This document shows, piece by piece, positions 1-9,279 of a stretch of DNA of 64,000 nucleotides. The position numbers were made by a program, and so were the translations under genes. Under the pieces are notes generated by a model, which did not search any database, was not told the DNA's origin, and was given only the letters and a program-made list of their open reading frames with translations. Position 1 is the first letter of the stretch. Each line of letters starts with the position of its first letter. Origin of the DNA: UBA6168 sp964573725 (GTDB lineage: Bacteria > Bacteroidota > Bacteroidia > Chitinophagales > Saprospiraceae); assembly GCA_964573725.1 (NCBI GenBank), contig CAZNLJ010000002.1, forward strand, positions 1 to 64,000, written 5' to 3'.

Positions 1-634
1 AGCTCTGCCCCCCGATGTTCAGCGCGAAGCTGGCCGTACCGGCCGAATCCGGCGTGCCGGAGATCGTATAGCTCAGGCTGTCCGCCCCGGTGGCGAAGCT
101 GCCGGATGCCAGGGTGGCCGTCAGCCCCGTCACCCCGGTCGAAGTGACCGTCTGGCCGCTGTGCGTGCCGCCGTTTCCGCCCGTGTAGGGGACTTGCATG
201 CTCACCCCGGTCGCGACGGAATCCGCCGTCAGCGTGCCGGTGAGGGCGGCGTTGGTGCAGTCGATCGACCCGATAAGGGCGGAGGGAGCGCATTTGATAT
301 CCGACCAGTCCGGGGAGGAGGGTGTCCCCAGGTTTATCTCCAGACATTTAGTGGTCACATTGTACACCATCAGGCCCTGTGCCGGGTTTGCAATCGCATC
401 CCGCTGGGCCGTCGTCAGGCGGGGAAACAAGACCCCTTTCGATGTACTTTGGACATCCAAGACCGCGGACGTATCCGGCGTGGAGCCTCCGATGACCGTC
501 TGTGCGGCTGATGGCGTGACCACCAGTCCGACGAGACAGCCTAAGACACATAAATAATAGGGTAACCCGGACGACATAATGCCGAGATAACCACCACGAA
601 TCATGGTACGACGTTGCGTTGTCTTGCTTTTCAT
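1..634 (-). CDS. Secreted surface protein, C-terminus cut by window edge
   Basis: An open frame reads leftward off the window edge, giving 211 residues. Three in-frame ATGs are possible (634, 604, 577); an in-frame TAA at 644-646 bars anything further upstream. I chose 634. The N-terminus is basic, then hydrophobic (YYLCVLGCLVGLVV), and ends in a signal-peptidase-like SAAQT, so export is likely. Just after it comes the motif TSAVLDVQSTSKGVLFPRLT. Variants of this motif (SAxLdvqStxkGxLxPRmt) open many secreted Bacteroidota proteins of unknown function. The rest is rich in Gly, Thr and Ser with VTSTGVTGLTATL-type beta segments, as in adhesin-like or fibre-like proteins. The function and the secretion signal at the C-terminus cannot be seen. 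Confidence is high that this is a gene and low on its role. Confidence 0.75.
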   Translation of the reverse strand, partial: MKSKTTQRRTMIRGGYLGIMSSGLPYYLCVLGCLVGLVVTPSAAQTVIGGSTPDTSAVLDVQSTSKGVLFPRLTTAQRDAIANPAQGLMVYNVTTKCLEINLGTPSSPDWSDIKCAPSALIGSIDCTNAALTGTLTADSVATGVSMQVPYTGGNGGTHSGQTVTSTGVTGLTATLASGSFATGADSLSYTISGTPDSAGTASFALNIGGQS

Positions 635-751
635 TCGTTTGAATTATTATGGATGATCGATTGGAAACTTACCGGATATCCTTAGGACATTCATGCCGAT
701 GACCTTGCGGAACCCTTTCCGTATCAAGCACAAAATTGATGGTGATGCGAA

Positions 752-937
752 TAACCATTCGGTATGAATTGAGCTGAAAAACGAAAAATGCGGCACCTGC
801 CCGATGTCCTGTTGATGGTAGCAGCTACCGCCGTGGAATATCATAAGTAACCATTCGGTAAGAATTGAGCTGAAAAACGAAAAATGCTGCACCTACCCGA
901 TGTCCTGTTGATGGCAGCAGCTACTGCCTTGGAATAT
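752..937. repeat. Two-copy direct repeat, 90 bp units with 96 bp period
   Basis: Copy 1 is 752-841 and copy 2 is 848-937, separated by 6 bp. Both start with TAACCATTCGGTA and end with TGGAATAT, and they differ at 6 of 90 positions. The repeat ends 7 bp before the -10-like box at 945-952. No protein or known RNA family is recognised. Confidence 0.9.
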
Positions 938-944
938 TATGGAT

Positions 945-952
945 TACATTTG
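945..952 (+). promoter_or_regulatory. Bacteroidota -7 box (TACATTTG)
   Basis: This is an exact TAnnTTTG match about 170 bp upstream of the hybrid regulator ATG at 1124. No TTG lies at the usual 17-23 bp upstream; the nearest one (929-931) leaves only 13 bp. It is therefore a partial promoter. Confidence 0.4.
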
Positions 953-1123
953 TATGTGGTTAGGAAGGCAGACCCGATTCCGATTGTCCGGCCACAGTCG
1001 ATCCGGACGCAGGCGCTGCGGTCATAGTGGAAAGGCGGGGCTTCCTGGCTACGAACCTCCTTTTTCCGTACACGCAGCTTTATTGTCGGAAGCGGTAACA
1101 GCCTGGAACAGGCCATTCTTTTT

Positions 1124-4100
1124 ATGGACTTCACCATATCGAACCATCCGGCCAAGCGAAGGCTGCTGACCATATGCCAAGGCTTGTTATGGCTGTTGGT
1201 CGGAGCCGGGCAGGCCATCTCACAATCCCTACCCTTACTGGACCAAGTCCGCACCGAAGGGTTGTCCCCCCTCGGTTATAAGCTCGACAGCTACCGCTGG
1301 AACAAGAAGGACGGACTGCCGGACCTACGCATGTTCGCCTTCCTGCAAGACCACAATGGCCTGATGTGGATGAGTTTCGATTCCGGCCTATTCTCGTTCG
1401 ACGGCTTTGCCTTCCGGGCTGTGGAGACCGTCAACCGACAGCTGGGCAATTCGAGAATCATACGGATGGCAGCAGATAAGGCAGGCCATATCTGGCTCTT
1501 GAGGTCCGCGGGCGACAAACTGACCATCGACATCCTGCAGCCCGTCTCGCAGCAGGTCACGCCCCTTCACGCCTTCCTTGGCCAGGATGCCCCCATGGTC
1601 TTCCGGGAATATGATAAATCAGCCCTCCTGTACAATTTGAACCGTGACATCTGGTTTGTCACCGGCAGGGAGATTTACCGCTACGACGGGAACTGGCAAT
1701 GTTTGTTCCGGTCCGATACCAGTGTCCATCTGGAGAAATGGATGCCGGCCGATAACGGTTTCTGGCTTCCAGGTACCCGGGAAATCCAGTTGCTCGACAG
1801 GAACGGAAACCCGGTCGACCGCATCGGCCTTCGAAACTTCGAGGTCCGAAACCACTGGTTGGAGAATGACCTAAGCTTATGGGTGGGAATCGGTTCGGCG
1901 GATAGGCCGGACATGGACAGGTACCTCAAGTTCGTCGCGGAGGACGGCAAGATTGCCGTAGACCGATTCGAGACCCCTCCAGCAAGTAATTGGCAACATA
2001 ATTTAATCCATCCAGGTTTGGAAAAAAAATCGGGCTACTGGCTCTATCCCTCCGTATGGGAGGACAGCCTCTACCTCGGCTTCCGTTCGGCCCCCTTGCT
2101 CTTCAATCTTTCCCGTCTCCATCCGTCCGTCGACTACAAGAACCTGCTCTATTTCGATCGGGAAGGAGGCCTTTGGACGACCACAGTGGACGGCATTATC
2201 CGCTTGGTACTCCGGCCGGGGCAACCGTTCGTCCGATACCTGGCGGATACCGATCCGGCCGTCAGCACCCGCGGTATCGCCCTCCACCGCGGCAAACTGC
2301 TCGTGAACAGTGACCAAGGGGCCCGCTTGGTCGACCTGGCCGACGGTTCGTCCACCTTGTTCGACTATCCCTACAAGCACCTCGGGCTGGCCCTCCTCTG
2401 CGAAAACCCGGATTGCTGGATTACCAGGCACCGGCTTCCCTTGTTGCGAACGGCTTTGGATGCCCCTCACGAGCTTATCCCATTCGAAAGGCAAATTCAG
2501 CCGGAGAGCATCTTCTCCATTCACCGGACCCCCCGCGGAGATGTGCTCGCCGCTACCGAAAAAGGCATCTTCCGCCTCGACGAATCCACCGGACAGATGG
2601 TCACTGCCGGCATTCCGCAAGACACGGTCGGTACGCTTTTCCAGGACGGCGAGCAGCTATGGGCAGGCACCTCCGACGGTCTCCTGGAACTCGACGCCGC
2701 CGGCACGGTCCTGCGCTGCGCCTATGTGCCCCCCGCCGACTGCCCCTTCGGATACATCACCCACATCCACCGCGACAAGGAAGGCCTGTTCTGGATGACC
2801 ACCCATGGTGGTGGCCTCATCCGCTGGAATCCCGCCACCGGCGAAGACCGCATCTTCACAACCGCCGACGGACTTTCCCACAAGAACCTGCATGCCGTCT
2901 ATCCCGACAGCTTCGGACACCTTTGGATTCCCAGCGACTACGGACTCATGCGCTTCGACAAAACGAACGAAAGCGTACAAACCTTTTTTCGGGAAGACGG
3001 CATCGCCGACAATGAATTCAACCTCATCTCCCATTTCCGCACCCCCGACGGCCGACTCTTCCTGGGTGGGATCAACGGCATCACCTCCTTCGACCCCGAC
3101 GATATCCGGATCCAACCGCACCTCGCCCCGCCGCCCCGGCTCATGGAGGTCAGGTCTTTCGATCTGCACACCGGAAGCTATTCCGGCCATCCGCTTCCCG
3201 CAGACACCGGGCAAGCCATCCGGATTCATCCTTCCGATGCCTTCATCGAACTGGACTTCTCGCCCCTCCGATACGAACGCGCCGACCATTACCGCTTTTC
3301 CTGGCGCGTGGAAGGGCTCCAACAGAATTGGTTCGAACAAGCCTCCCCCATCGTCCGCCTCAGCAACCTTCCTTATGGCCGACACCGACTGCTTGTCCGG
3401 CTCGATCGCCAGGGAGCCCCCGCCACCGGAGATATCCTCGCCGTGCCCATCTATGTCGTCCGCCCCTTTTGGCTCGACTGGCCCTTCCTGCTCCTTCTCG
3501 CACTCACCTTGTCGGGAACGAGCTGGTTGTATACCGACCGCCGGACGCGTAAACTCGCAGCCGCCAACCTCCTGCTCGAACAGGAAGTCAACCGTCGCAC
3601 CCGACAAATCGAAACCGACCGGCAACTCATCGCCCGACAAGCCGCCGAACTGCGGTCCCTCGATGAAATGAAATCCCGCTTCTTCGCCAATGTGACCCAT
3701 GAATTCAAAACACCGCTCACCCTGATCCTAGGCCCCCTGGAACGCCTGCTCCACAGCACCGGCCTGCCCAAAGCATTGGCAGAAGGACTCCTGACCATCC
3801 GAAAGAGTGCCCTCCGGCTCCAACAGCTCGCCGATGAACTCCTCGAACTTTCCAAGATGGAGGCCGGCAAACTAGGCCTCGACGAACAACCGGTCGTCTT
3901 GCATCCCTTCCTTGTTAGACTCCTGGCCGCTTTCCTCCCGTATGCCGAACACCGCGGCATCCGCTTGCAACTCGAATTCCGGCTCCGGCTGGACCTGGCC
4001 CTTCTCCTCGATTCTCCCAAATGTGAAAAAATCATCAATAACCTGCTCTCCAACGCCCTCAAATTCACACCGGGTGGCGGCAGCGTCACCATCACCGTCC

Positions 4101-5194
4101 TCCGCGAAGCCGCGTCCATCCTCATCCTGGTCGAGGATACCGGTCCGGGCATCGACGCCGACGACCTTCCTTTCATCTTCGACCGTTACTACCAGGGCCA
4201 AGGCCCACAAGGAAACCGGCAAGGGGGCACCGGCATCGGTCTCGCCCTCTGCCGGGAATATGCCTGCCTACTGGGTGGTGACCTCACCGCGGAAAGCACA
4301 CCCGGCACAGGCAGCCTGTTCCGCCTGTCCTTCCCCCATAAGCCCGCCGAAGTTCCGGCCGTGCCCCCTCCGCTTGCCCCCGATTCCCCGCCTTTCCGGA
4401 TTAGCCCGCCTGCCGAATCCCTCGAGGCCGACGCCGATTGTCCGTATACCATCCTGATTGTCGAAGATGATGTAGACCTTTTGCGGTATATCCGAAGCTG
4501 TTTCGGTCAGACCTACCGCCTCCTGGTCGCAGACAACGGACTGTCCGCCCTGCGACAGTTGGAAAAAGCTCCGGTGGACCTTATTCTCTCCGACCTCATG
4601 ATGCCGGAAATGGACGGCTTCCAATTGATGGAAAAGGTGAAGGAAAAATATCCCGGCCTTCCTTTCGTCCTGCTCACGGCACGTGTCGACACAGCGGACC
4701 GGCTGCAGGCCCTCCGGCTCGGGGTGGACGACTACCTGACCAAACCTTTTGTCGAGGAGGAACTGACGGCCCGCATCCACAACCTGCTCCAACGGTACGA
4801 TGTCCGGCAAAGCATCCACCCGGCGCCCATCCCACCCCAGCAAACCACGCCGGATACCGCGCCGGACAAAGGGCTCCCATTCGACCAGCAATGGCTCCTG
4901 AAACTGGAAACGGAAGTGCGGAGCCAGCTCATGAACCAAACCTATTCCGTCCATCAGATGGCGGAACACATGAATGTATCCCTGCGTACCTTGCAAAACA
5001 AACTGGTTTCCTACACCGGCATGACCCCCCGGCAATACCTGATGGAAGCCAGGCTCACGACGGCGAAACAGCTTTTGGAAAAGCAACAGTTCGAAACCGT
5101 GGCAGAGGTCTGTTTCGCGGTAGGCCTGAAGACACCCCGGCATTTCGCCCATATGATGAAGGAACGGTTCGGCAAGTCTCCGTCGGAATATTGA
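1124..5194 (+). CDS. One-component hybrid two-component system regulator (HTCS-type)
   Basis: A single 1356-residue inner-membrane protein combines a complete sensor and transcription regulator. In order it has a signal peptide (about 1-34), a long periplasmic beta-propeller region with repeats such as DHNGLMWMSF, DREGGLWTT and DSFGHLWIPS (about 40-690), a Y_Y_Y domain (about 700-775), one membrane span (about 784-806), HisKA with the H-box THEFKTP (His859), HATPase_c with NNLLSNALKF, DTGPGI and GTGIGLAL motifs, a receiver with phospho-acceptor Asp1157 (LSDLMMPEMDG) and Lys1207, and a C-terminal AraC-type helix-turn-helix (about 1250-1356). In Bacteroidota such proteins sense poly- or oligosaccharides and switch on adjacent utilisation loci. 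No SusC/SusD or glycoside hydrolase gene is nearby, so its ligand and targets are unknown. All key residues look intact. Confidence 0.93.
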   Translation: MDFTISNHPAKRRLLTICQGLLWLLVGAGQAISQSLPLLDQVRTEGLSPLGYKLDSYRWNKKDGLPDLRMFAFLQDHNGLMWMSFDSGLFSFDGFAFRAVETVNRQLGNSRIIRMAADKAGHIWLLRSAGDKLTIDILQPVSQQVTPLHAFLGQDAPMVFREYDKSALLYNLNRDIWFVTGREIYRYDGNWQCLFRSDTSVHLEKWMPADNGFWLPGTREIQLLDRNGNPVDRIGLRNFEVRNHWLENDLSLWVGIGSADRPDMDRYLKFVAEDGKIAVDRFETPPASNWQHNLIHPGLEKKSGYWLYPSVWEDSLYLGFRSAPLLFNLSRLHPSVDYKNLLYFDREGGLWTTTVDGIIRLVLRPGQPFVRYLADTDPAVSTRGIALHRGKLLVNSDQGARLVDLADGSSTLFDYPYKHLGLALLCENPDCWITRHRLPLLRTALDAPHELIPFERQIQPESIFSIHRTPRGDVLAATEKGIFRLDESTGQMVTAGIPQDTVGTLFQDGEQLWAGTSDGLLELDAAGTVLRCAYVPPADCPFGYITHIHRDKEGLFWMTTHGGGLIRWNPATGEDRIFTTADGLSHKNLHAVYPDSFGHLWIPSDYGLMRFDKTNESVQTFFREDGIADNEFNLISHFRTPDGRLFLGGINGITSFDPDDIRIQPHLAPPPRLMEVRSFDLHTGSYSGHPLPADTGQAIRIHPSDAFIELDFSPLRYERADHYRFSWRVEGLQQNWFEQASPIVRLSNLPYGRHRLLVRLDRQGAPATGDILAVPIYVVRPFWLDWPFLLLLALTLSGTSWLYTDRRTRKLAAANLLLEQEVNRRTRQIETDRQLIARQAAELRSLDEMKSRFFANVTHEFKTPLTLILGPLERLLHSTGLPKALAEGLLTIRKSALRLQQLADELLELSKMEAGKLGLDEQPVVLHPFLVRLLAAFLPYAEHRGIRLQLEFRLRLDLALLLDSPKCEKIINNLLSNALKFTPGGGSVTITVLREAASILILVEDTGPGIDADDLPFIFDRYYQGQGPQGNRQGGTGIGLALCREYACLLGGDLTAESTPGTGSLFRLSFPHKPAEVPAVPPPLAPDSPPFRISPPAESLEADADCPYTILIVEDDVDLLRYIRSCFGQTYRLLVADNGLSALRQLEKAPVDLILSDLMMPEMDGFQLMEKVKEKYPGLPFVLLTARVDTADRLQALRLGVDDYLTKPFVEEELTARIHNLLQRYDVRQSIHPAPIPPQQTTPDTAPDKGLPFDQQWLLKLETEVRSQLMNQTYSVHQMAEHMNVSLRTLQNKLVSYTGMTPRQYLMEARLTTAKQLLEKQQFETVAEVCFAVGLKTPRHFAHMMKERFGKSPSEY

Positions 5195-5344
5195 TGCGCC
5201 GATGCCGGATGACCCTCGCTGCGGTTCCGCATACTGTCCTGGCCGGATATCCACGTGGCCGTTTATCCGATTTCTCCGGCTCCCGCGCCGCCGTCGCCCA
5301 TTTATTGTGATATTTGCCGAAACGTCCATCCAACAACCGCTGTC

Positions 5345-5755
5345 ATGCTCAAACATCCGGACCATATCGGTATCGCAGTCAAGGACCTGGACCTTGCCGT
5401 ACAGCGCTACGAGACCCTGCTCGGCGTACCGCCCTACAAGTCGGAGACCGTCGCCTCCGAATCCGTCAGGACCGTCTTCTTCCAGACCGGCCAAACCAAG
5501 ATCGAGCTGCTGGAAGCCATAGACGGGCAAGGCCCCATCGCCGGATTCCTGGAGAAGAAAGGGGAAGGGATCCACCACATCGCCTTTGAAGTGGAGGATA
5601 TCCTGGTCGAGATGGAACGGCTGAAGAGCGCCGGATTTCGCTTGTTGCAGGAAGCGCCCAGACCCGGCGCCGACAACAAGCTGGTCTGTTTCCTGCACCC
5701 GAAGGAGGCACACGGGGTGCTGGTGGAACTGTGCCAATCCCGAAAGACGGAATGA
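5345..5755 (+). CDS. mce: Methylmalonyl-CoA epimerase
   Basis: This 136-residue protein of the vicinal-oxygen-chelate fold interconverts (R)- and (S)-methylmalonyl-CoA in propionyl-CoA/succinyl-CoA metabolism in the cytosol. The start HPDHIGIAVKDLD, the GIHHIAFEV segment in the second half and the late VLVELCQ carry the His and Glu residues that bind the metal in this family. Length matches the usual 130-140 residues. I chose the ATG at 5345 because the frame upstream of it is low-quality and the family begins right here. The gene lies 150 bp downstream of the hybrid regulator and 47 bp upstream of the permease. No mutase genes are in the window. Confidence 0.92.
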   Translation: MLKHPDHIGIAVKDLDLAVQRYETLLGVPPYKSETVASESVRTVFFQTGQTKIELLEAIDGQGPIAGFLEKKGEGIHHIAFEVEDILVEMERLKSAGFRLLQEAPRPGADNKLVCFLHPKEAHGVLVELCQSRKTE

Positions 5756-5802
5756 ACGGACCATTCGGCCGTGCCCACCGACGGTCCCAACTGCCTTTGT
5801 AG

Positions 5803-6576
5803 ATGACAGAAACCAACCTGCTGACCCTGCTGGTCGCCTTGACCGGCTCCTTCCTGGCCGGCATCATCAATACCCTGGCCGGCAACGGCTCCGCCATCAC
5901 CCTGACCATCCTGACGGAGGTGATGGGGCTGCCCGGCAATGTGGCCAACGGGACCAACCGCATCGGTATCGCCACACAAAGCATCGCCGCCGCCTGGACT
6001 TTCCGGCGGCATGGAAAACTCGAATGGCATCGAAACCGGATGCTGATCCTCACCACCACCCTCGGCGCGCTGCTCGGCGCCTGGACGGCCATTCATGTCA
6101 GCAATGCGCAGTTCCGCGCCGTTTTCCGTTTCCTGATGGTCTTTATGCTGATTGTACTCCTGGTGAAGCCCGAACGGTGGCTGCGGTCATCCGACCGGAG
6201 CCATCGGCCTCATCCCTGGATCGCCATACCCGCCTTCCTGGCCCTGGGCTTCTACGGTGGGTTCATCCAGATGGGTATGGGTATCTTCTTCCTGGCCGTC
6301 ATGGTGCTGGGTGCCCGATACAGCCTGTTGGACGCAAATGCCGTCAAGTCGCTGCTCATCGCCATCTATACGACATTGGCCATCCTCCTCTTCCACGGGC
6401 AAGGGTTGGTCGACTGGAAAATCGGCGGCCTCATGGCTATCGGACAGACATTGGGCGGATGGCTGGCCGCCCGATTGGCTTCCCGATACCCGTCGGCCGA
6501 CCGATGGGCTTACCGGCTGTTGGTGGGAATCGTCATCGTCGCCATCCTTCGCCTGTCCGGTTGGCTACCGGGATAG
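5803..6576 (+). CDS. TauE/SafE (TSUP) family membrane permease
   Basis: This 257-residue, strongly hydrophobic protein has about eight membrane spans. The first span opens with LLVALTGSFLAGIINTLAGNGSAITL, quoted here only in part as GSFLAGIINTLAGNG, which is the glycine-rich N-terminal signature of the sulfite exporter TauE/SafE family. A second related half begins near WIAIPAFLALGFYGGFIQMG, the internal repeat expected for TSUP proteins. Family members move sulfite, sulfoacetate or other small organosulfur anions across the inner membrane; the substrate here cannot be inferred. The ATG at 5803 follows the mce stop by 47 bp, so the two may share a transcript. The next gene converges from the other strand 64 bp later. 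Confidence 0.85.
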   Translation: MTETNLLTLLVALTGSFLAGIINTLAGNGSAITLTILTEVMGLPGNVANGTNRIGIATQSIAAAWTFRRHGKLEWHRNRMLILTTTLGALLGAWTAIHVSNAQFRAVFRFLMVFMLIVLLVKPERWLRSSDRSHRPHPWIAIPAFLALGFYGGFIQMGMGIFFLAVMVLGARYSLLDANAVKSLLIAIYTTLAILLFHGQGLVDWKIGGLMAIGQTLGGWLAARLASRYPSADRWAYRLLVGIVIVAILRLSGWLPG

Positions 6577-6640
6577 GTCCGGCCACTACCCCGCCTCCTG
6601 AAATACGCACTGCGGGCGTCCGCACCGGACACCACCGGCC

Positions 6641-7237
6641 TCAACCGCCGAAGGTATGCTGCCAGTGCAGCGCCCCACCCTGCCAACTCAAACCTTGCAG
6701 GATGGCCGACATCGCATCGTTCCGCCGGGCGAGCACCTGGTGGAACACCAAGTCGAATACGAGCAGGAATCCGCCCTGCAAGACCAGACTCCGGCCATAA
6801 CCCTTCATGCGTTCGGGCTTGTTCCCGACCCGCCGGGAGCGTTCCATCAGGTACCAGCCCCCCAGCATGTAGCCGGTATCCAGTCCGACATTCAACAGCA
6901 AGGTCTTTTGCAATCCGTAGTAATCCGCCACCAAGGCCGGCAATTCCGCCGAACCGGCATCCCCGTGGACAGCCTGGAGGTACCCCGCCGTGGCCAGTCC
7001 CAGGTTGACCAGGTTCCAACCGGCGTTCATCTGGTGGAAGTAACGGCCGGGACCTTGGTTCCGGGCATAAAATGTGGTTCCCAGCACCAGGTTGCCGATG
7101 GCCCAGCTACCCAGCACCAGCATCGCCTTCCGCTGGATTTCCAGCCCCTCGGACCGGAAATCGGTCCATTCGGCCGGTTGGCCGCTCAACATCACCGCCA
7201 GCAAGAGGGCGGAAAAAGTCAGGATGGTCTGTCGCAT
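6641..7237 (-). CDS. Conserved membrane protein (DUF6992-like)
   Basis: This 198-residue protein has an N-terminal signal or anchor (MRQTILTFSALLLAVMLSG) and several hydrophobic helices. The core segments GSWAIGNLVLGTTFY, FHQMNAGWNLVNLGLA and LLNVGLDTGYMLGG look like a small Bacteroidota membrane family that I associate with DUF6992, though only from memory. No catalytic motif stands out, and the C-terminus (DLVFHQVLARRNDAMS) is amphipathic. It lies 33 bp beyond the kinase gene on the same strand, so it may be the last gene of that operon. Function unknown. Confidence 0.7.
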   Translation of the reverse strand: MRQTILTFSALLLAVMLSGQPAEWTDFRSEGLEIQRKAMLVLGSWAIGNLVLGTTFYARNQGPGRYFHQMNAGWNLVNLGLATAGYLQAVHGDAGSAELPALVADYYGLQKTLLLNVGLDTGYMLGGWYLMERSRRVGNKPERMKGYGRSLVLQGGFLLVFDLVFHQVLARRNDAMSAILQGLSWQGGALHWQHTFGG

Positions 7238-7270
7238 GGACGCCGTTTGTAAGGACGCGGAAAACGCAGG

Positions 7271-8344
7271 TCAGGCTTTCTCCAAGGTAAACCCGAAAGT
7301 CGATCCGACCTGCAGGGTGCTGCGCACATGAATGGTCTGCTTATGCGCCTCTATGATGTGCTTGACGATGGAAAGCCCTAATCCGGACCCCCCCTGTTCC
7401 CGGGACCGGCTCTTGTCGACCCGATAGAAACGGTCGAACACATGCAGGAGATGTTCGGAAGGGATACCGATCCCGCTGTCCGCCACCTCGATCAGGACAT
7501 TCTTGTCCATGTCGTAAAAGCCGACCTTCGTCACCCCGTTGGCTTTGCCGTACTTGATGGAATTGTTCACCAGGTTCATCATGACCTGCCGTATGTATTC
7601 CCGGTCCGCCTTCACTTTGAAATGTTGGTCCGCCCCGGCCTTGAAAACCAGTCGGATCTTGTTTTCGGAAGCCTTGAACTCGAGGTCCTCGAACACCTCC
7701 TCGGTCAGGGAACGGATGTCGAAGGTCTGCATGTCGAGGATCAGCTCCCCGGATTCCAGGCGGGAGATGATCTCCAGGTCCTCGACGATGGTGTTGAGCC
7801 GGTCCACGTTCTTGGCGGCCCGTTGCAGGTAGGTCATGTTCACCCCGTGGTCTTCCAGCCCACCGTCCAATAAGGTCTCGAGGTATCCCTGTATGTTGAA
7901 GATCGGGGTTTTCAATTCATGGGAGATGTCGCCCAGGAATTTACGGCGGTATTCCTGCCAGGTCTTGAGCTGTTCCAGCTCCGCTTCCTGCTTCATGGCC
8001 CATTCCTCCACCTCCCGCTCGACCTGCTCCATGATGTCCGTGCGCATATCCACCGTATCCCGCTTCTCCGTCGTGGAAAGCTTATGCTGGTGGATACGTT
8101 TGTATATCACCTTGATTTTGCGGTAAATATAATTGCGCAGGTAGTAGTTCACACTCGCATAAGCGGTAAAGAAGGTGAACCCGCCGACCATCGGGAGTAC
8201 CCACCAGGGACCATCGACCACCCGGCCCTGCCGGAGCAGGAACAAGAGGACACAGAGCGCGGCCGTGACCACCGTGGCGGAAAGGATGGTGATCTGGCCG
8301 GGTGTCGGATTCTTGAGCCGGTGGTTGTCCAGGGAATTGAACAT
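7271..8344 (-). CDS. PhoR-like sensor histidine kinase
   Basis: This 357-residue membrane kinase partners the response regulator just upstream. Two membrane spans (about 17-37 and 47-69) flank a very short loop, so it has almost no periplasmic sensor. A coiled linker leads to HisKA with GDISHELKTP (His142), then HATPase_c with NLVNNSIKYG, ADSGIGIP, FDRFYRVDKSRS and GGSGLGLSIVKHI. The layout and sequence resemble PhoR of the phosphate-starvation pair, but no pst or phoU genes are close. I took the ATG at 8344. An earlier in-frame start at 8467 would overlap the regulator gene by 50 bp and add a Ser/Ala-rich tail. The kinase should autophosphorylate His142 and pass phosphate to Asp54 of its partner. 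Confidence 0.9.
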   Translation of the reverse strand: MFNSLDNHRLKNPTPGQITILSATVVTAALCVLLFLLRQGRVVDGPWWVLPMVGGFTFFTAYASVNYYLRNYIYRKIKVIYKRIHQHKLSTTEKRDTVDMRTDIMEQVEREVEEWAMKQEAELEQLKTWQEYRRKFLGDISHELKTPIFNIQGYLETLLDGGLEDHGVNMTYLQRAAKNVDRLNTIVEDLEIISRLESGELILDMQTFDIRSLTEEVFEDLEFKASENKIRLVFKAGADQHFKVKADREYIRQVMMNLVNNSIKYGKANGVTKVGFYDMDKNVLIEVADSGIGIPSEHLLHVFDRFYRVDKSRSREQGGSGLGLSIVKHIIEAHKQTIHVRSTLQVGSTFGFTLEKA

Positions 8345-8417
8345 CCCGAGGATATCGGACCAAGGAAACTTCCCCGACACATCCGCCACCGGCCGGAGGG
8401 AACCGGCGGCAGCAGGC

Positions 8418-9101
8418 TCAGAACTCGAAACGGTATCCGATTCCCTTGATGGTCTTGATGTAATCATCCCCTATTTTTTCGCGCAACTTGCGTATGTGGA
8501 CATCTATCGTCCGGTTACCTACAATAACATCCGTCCCCCACACTTTGTTAAATATTTCCTCGCGGGTGAACACCTTACCCGGTTTGCTGACCAGCAGGCA
8601 CAACAACTCGAATTCCTTTTTCGCCAGGTCTATCTGTTCGGCACCTTTGGTGATGACGACCCGTTCCTTGTCGATGCTGAGGTCCCCGACCCGGATGATA
8701 TCCGCTTCCGAAGCCGAATCCGAACCGGCCGGCCGACGGAGCAGGGCCTTTACCCGGCTCATCAGCACCCTTGGTTTGATGGGTTTGGTGATGTAATCGT
8801 CCCCGCCAACGTCCAAGGCCGCAATCTGGGAATAATCCTCTTCCCGCGCCGTGAGGAAAGCGACCAGGGTCTTGTCGAACTCCCGTCGGCTTCGGATGTT
8901 GCGACAAACCTCCACGCCGTCCATCTGCGGCATCATGATGTCCAGGATGATCAGGTCCGGCTGGACCTCCTCCGCCTTCCGCAGGCCTTCCTCCCCGTTG
9001 TTGGCCGTGGTGACCTGAAAGCCCTCCTTCCGGAGGTTGTAAGCCAATATCTCCAGGATATCCGGCTCATCGTCCACCACAAGGATTCTCTTATCTTCCA
9101 T
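8418..9101 (-). CDS. OmpR/PhoB-family response regulator
   Basis: This 227-residue protein has a receiver domain (1-120) with the acidic pair VVDDEP near residues 8-13, phospho-acceptor Asp54 in LIILDIMMPQMDG and a Lys in ITKPIKP. It ends in a winged-helix DNA-binding domain (about 130-225) with FELLCLLVSKPGKVFTREE, the recognition-helix region VWGTDVIVGNRTIDVHI and the closing GIGYRFEF wing. It probably acts as a phosphorylation-controlled transcription factor. The ATG at 9101 (MEDKRILVVDDE) is preferred over one ten codons upstream because the receiver fold starts at once. The stop lies 73 bp before the kinase ATG, forming the usual regulator-kinase operon. Confidence 0.93.
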   Translation of the reverse strand: MEDKRILVVDDEPDILEILAYNLRKEGFQVTTANNGEEGLRKAEEVQPDLIILDIMMPQMDGVEVCRNIRSRREFDKTLVAFLTAREEDYSQIAALDVGGDDYITKPIKPRVLMSRVKALLRRPAGSDSASEADIIRVGDLSIDKERVVITKGAEQIDLAKKEFELLCLLVSKPGKVFTREEIFNKVWGTDVIVGNRTIDVHIRKLREKIGDDYIKTIKGIGYRFEF

Positions 9102-9279
9102 AACCGTGTTTTTTATTCCGTATCCTGACACCGCATGCTCCGCCTCCTATTGTAAACACCCTGCGAATTTATATTTAAACCCTTGTTGAACAGGTCCATC
9201 CGTTTTAACAAATTGTTAAGTTATTCTTTCGGTACCGCGCCTGACGGGGACCGAACGCCGCGGAAGGGATCCCGGCGCC

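Larger units (their letters stand above)
635..1123. other. Intergenic region between divergent genes, with a tandem repeat
   Basis: This gap separates the leftward surface protein from the rightward hybrid regulator. It holds a two-copy direct repeat (752-937) and a TAnnTTTG promoter box (945-952). I see no convincing coding frame. The one that spans the repeat on the minus strand simply repeats a low-complexity peptide (HFSFFSSI..TEWL). Confidence 0.6.

Noticed and set aside
647..892. An 81-codon minus-strand frame covering the tandem repeat
   Set aside because: The translation merely repeats HFSFFSSI.TEWL from the DNA repeat, and the frame has no support outside it.
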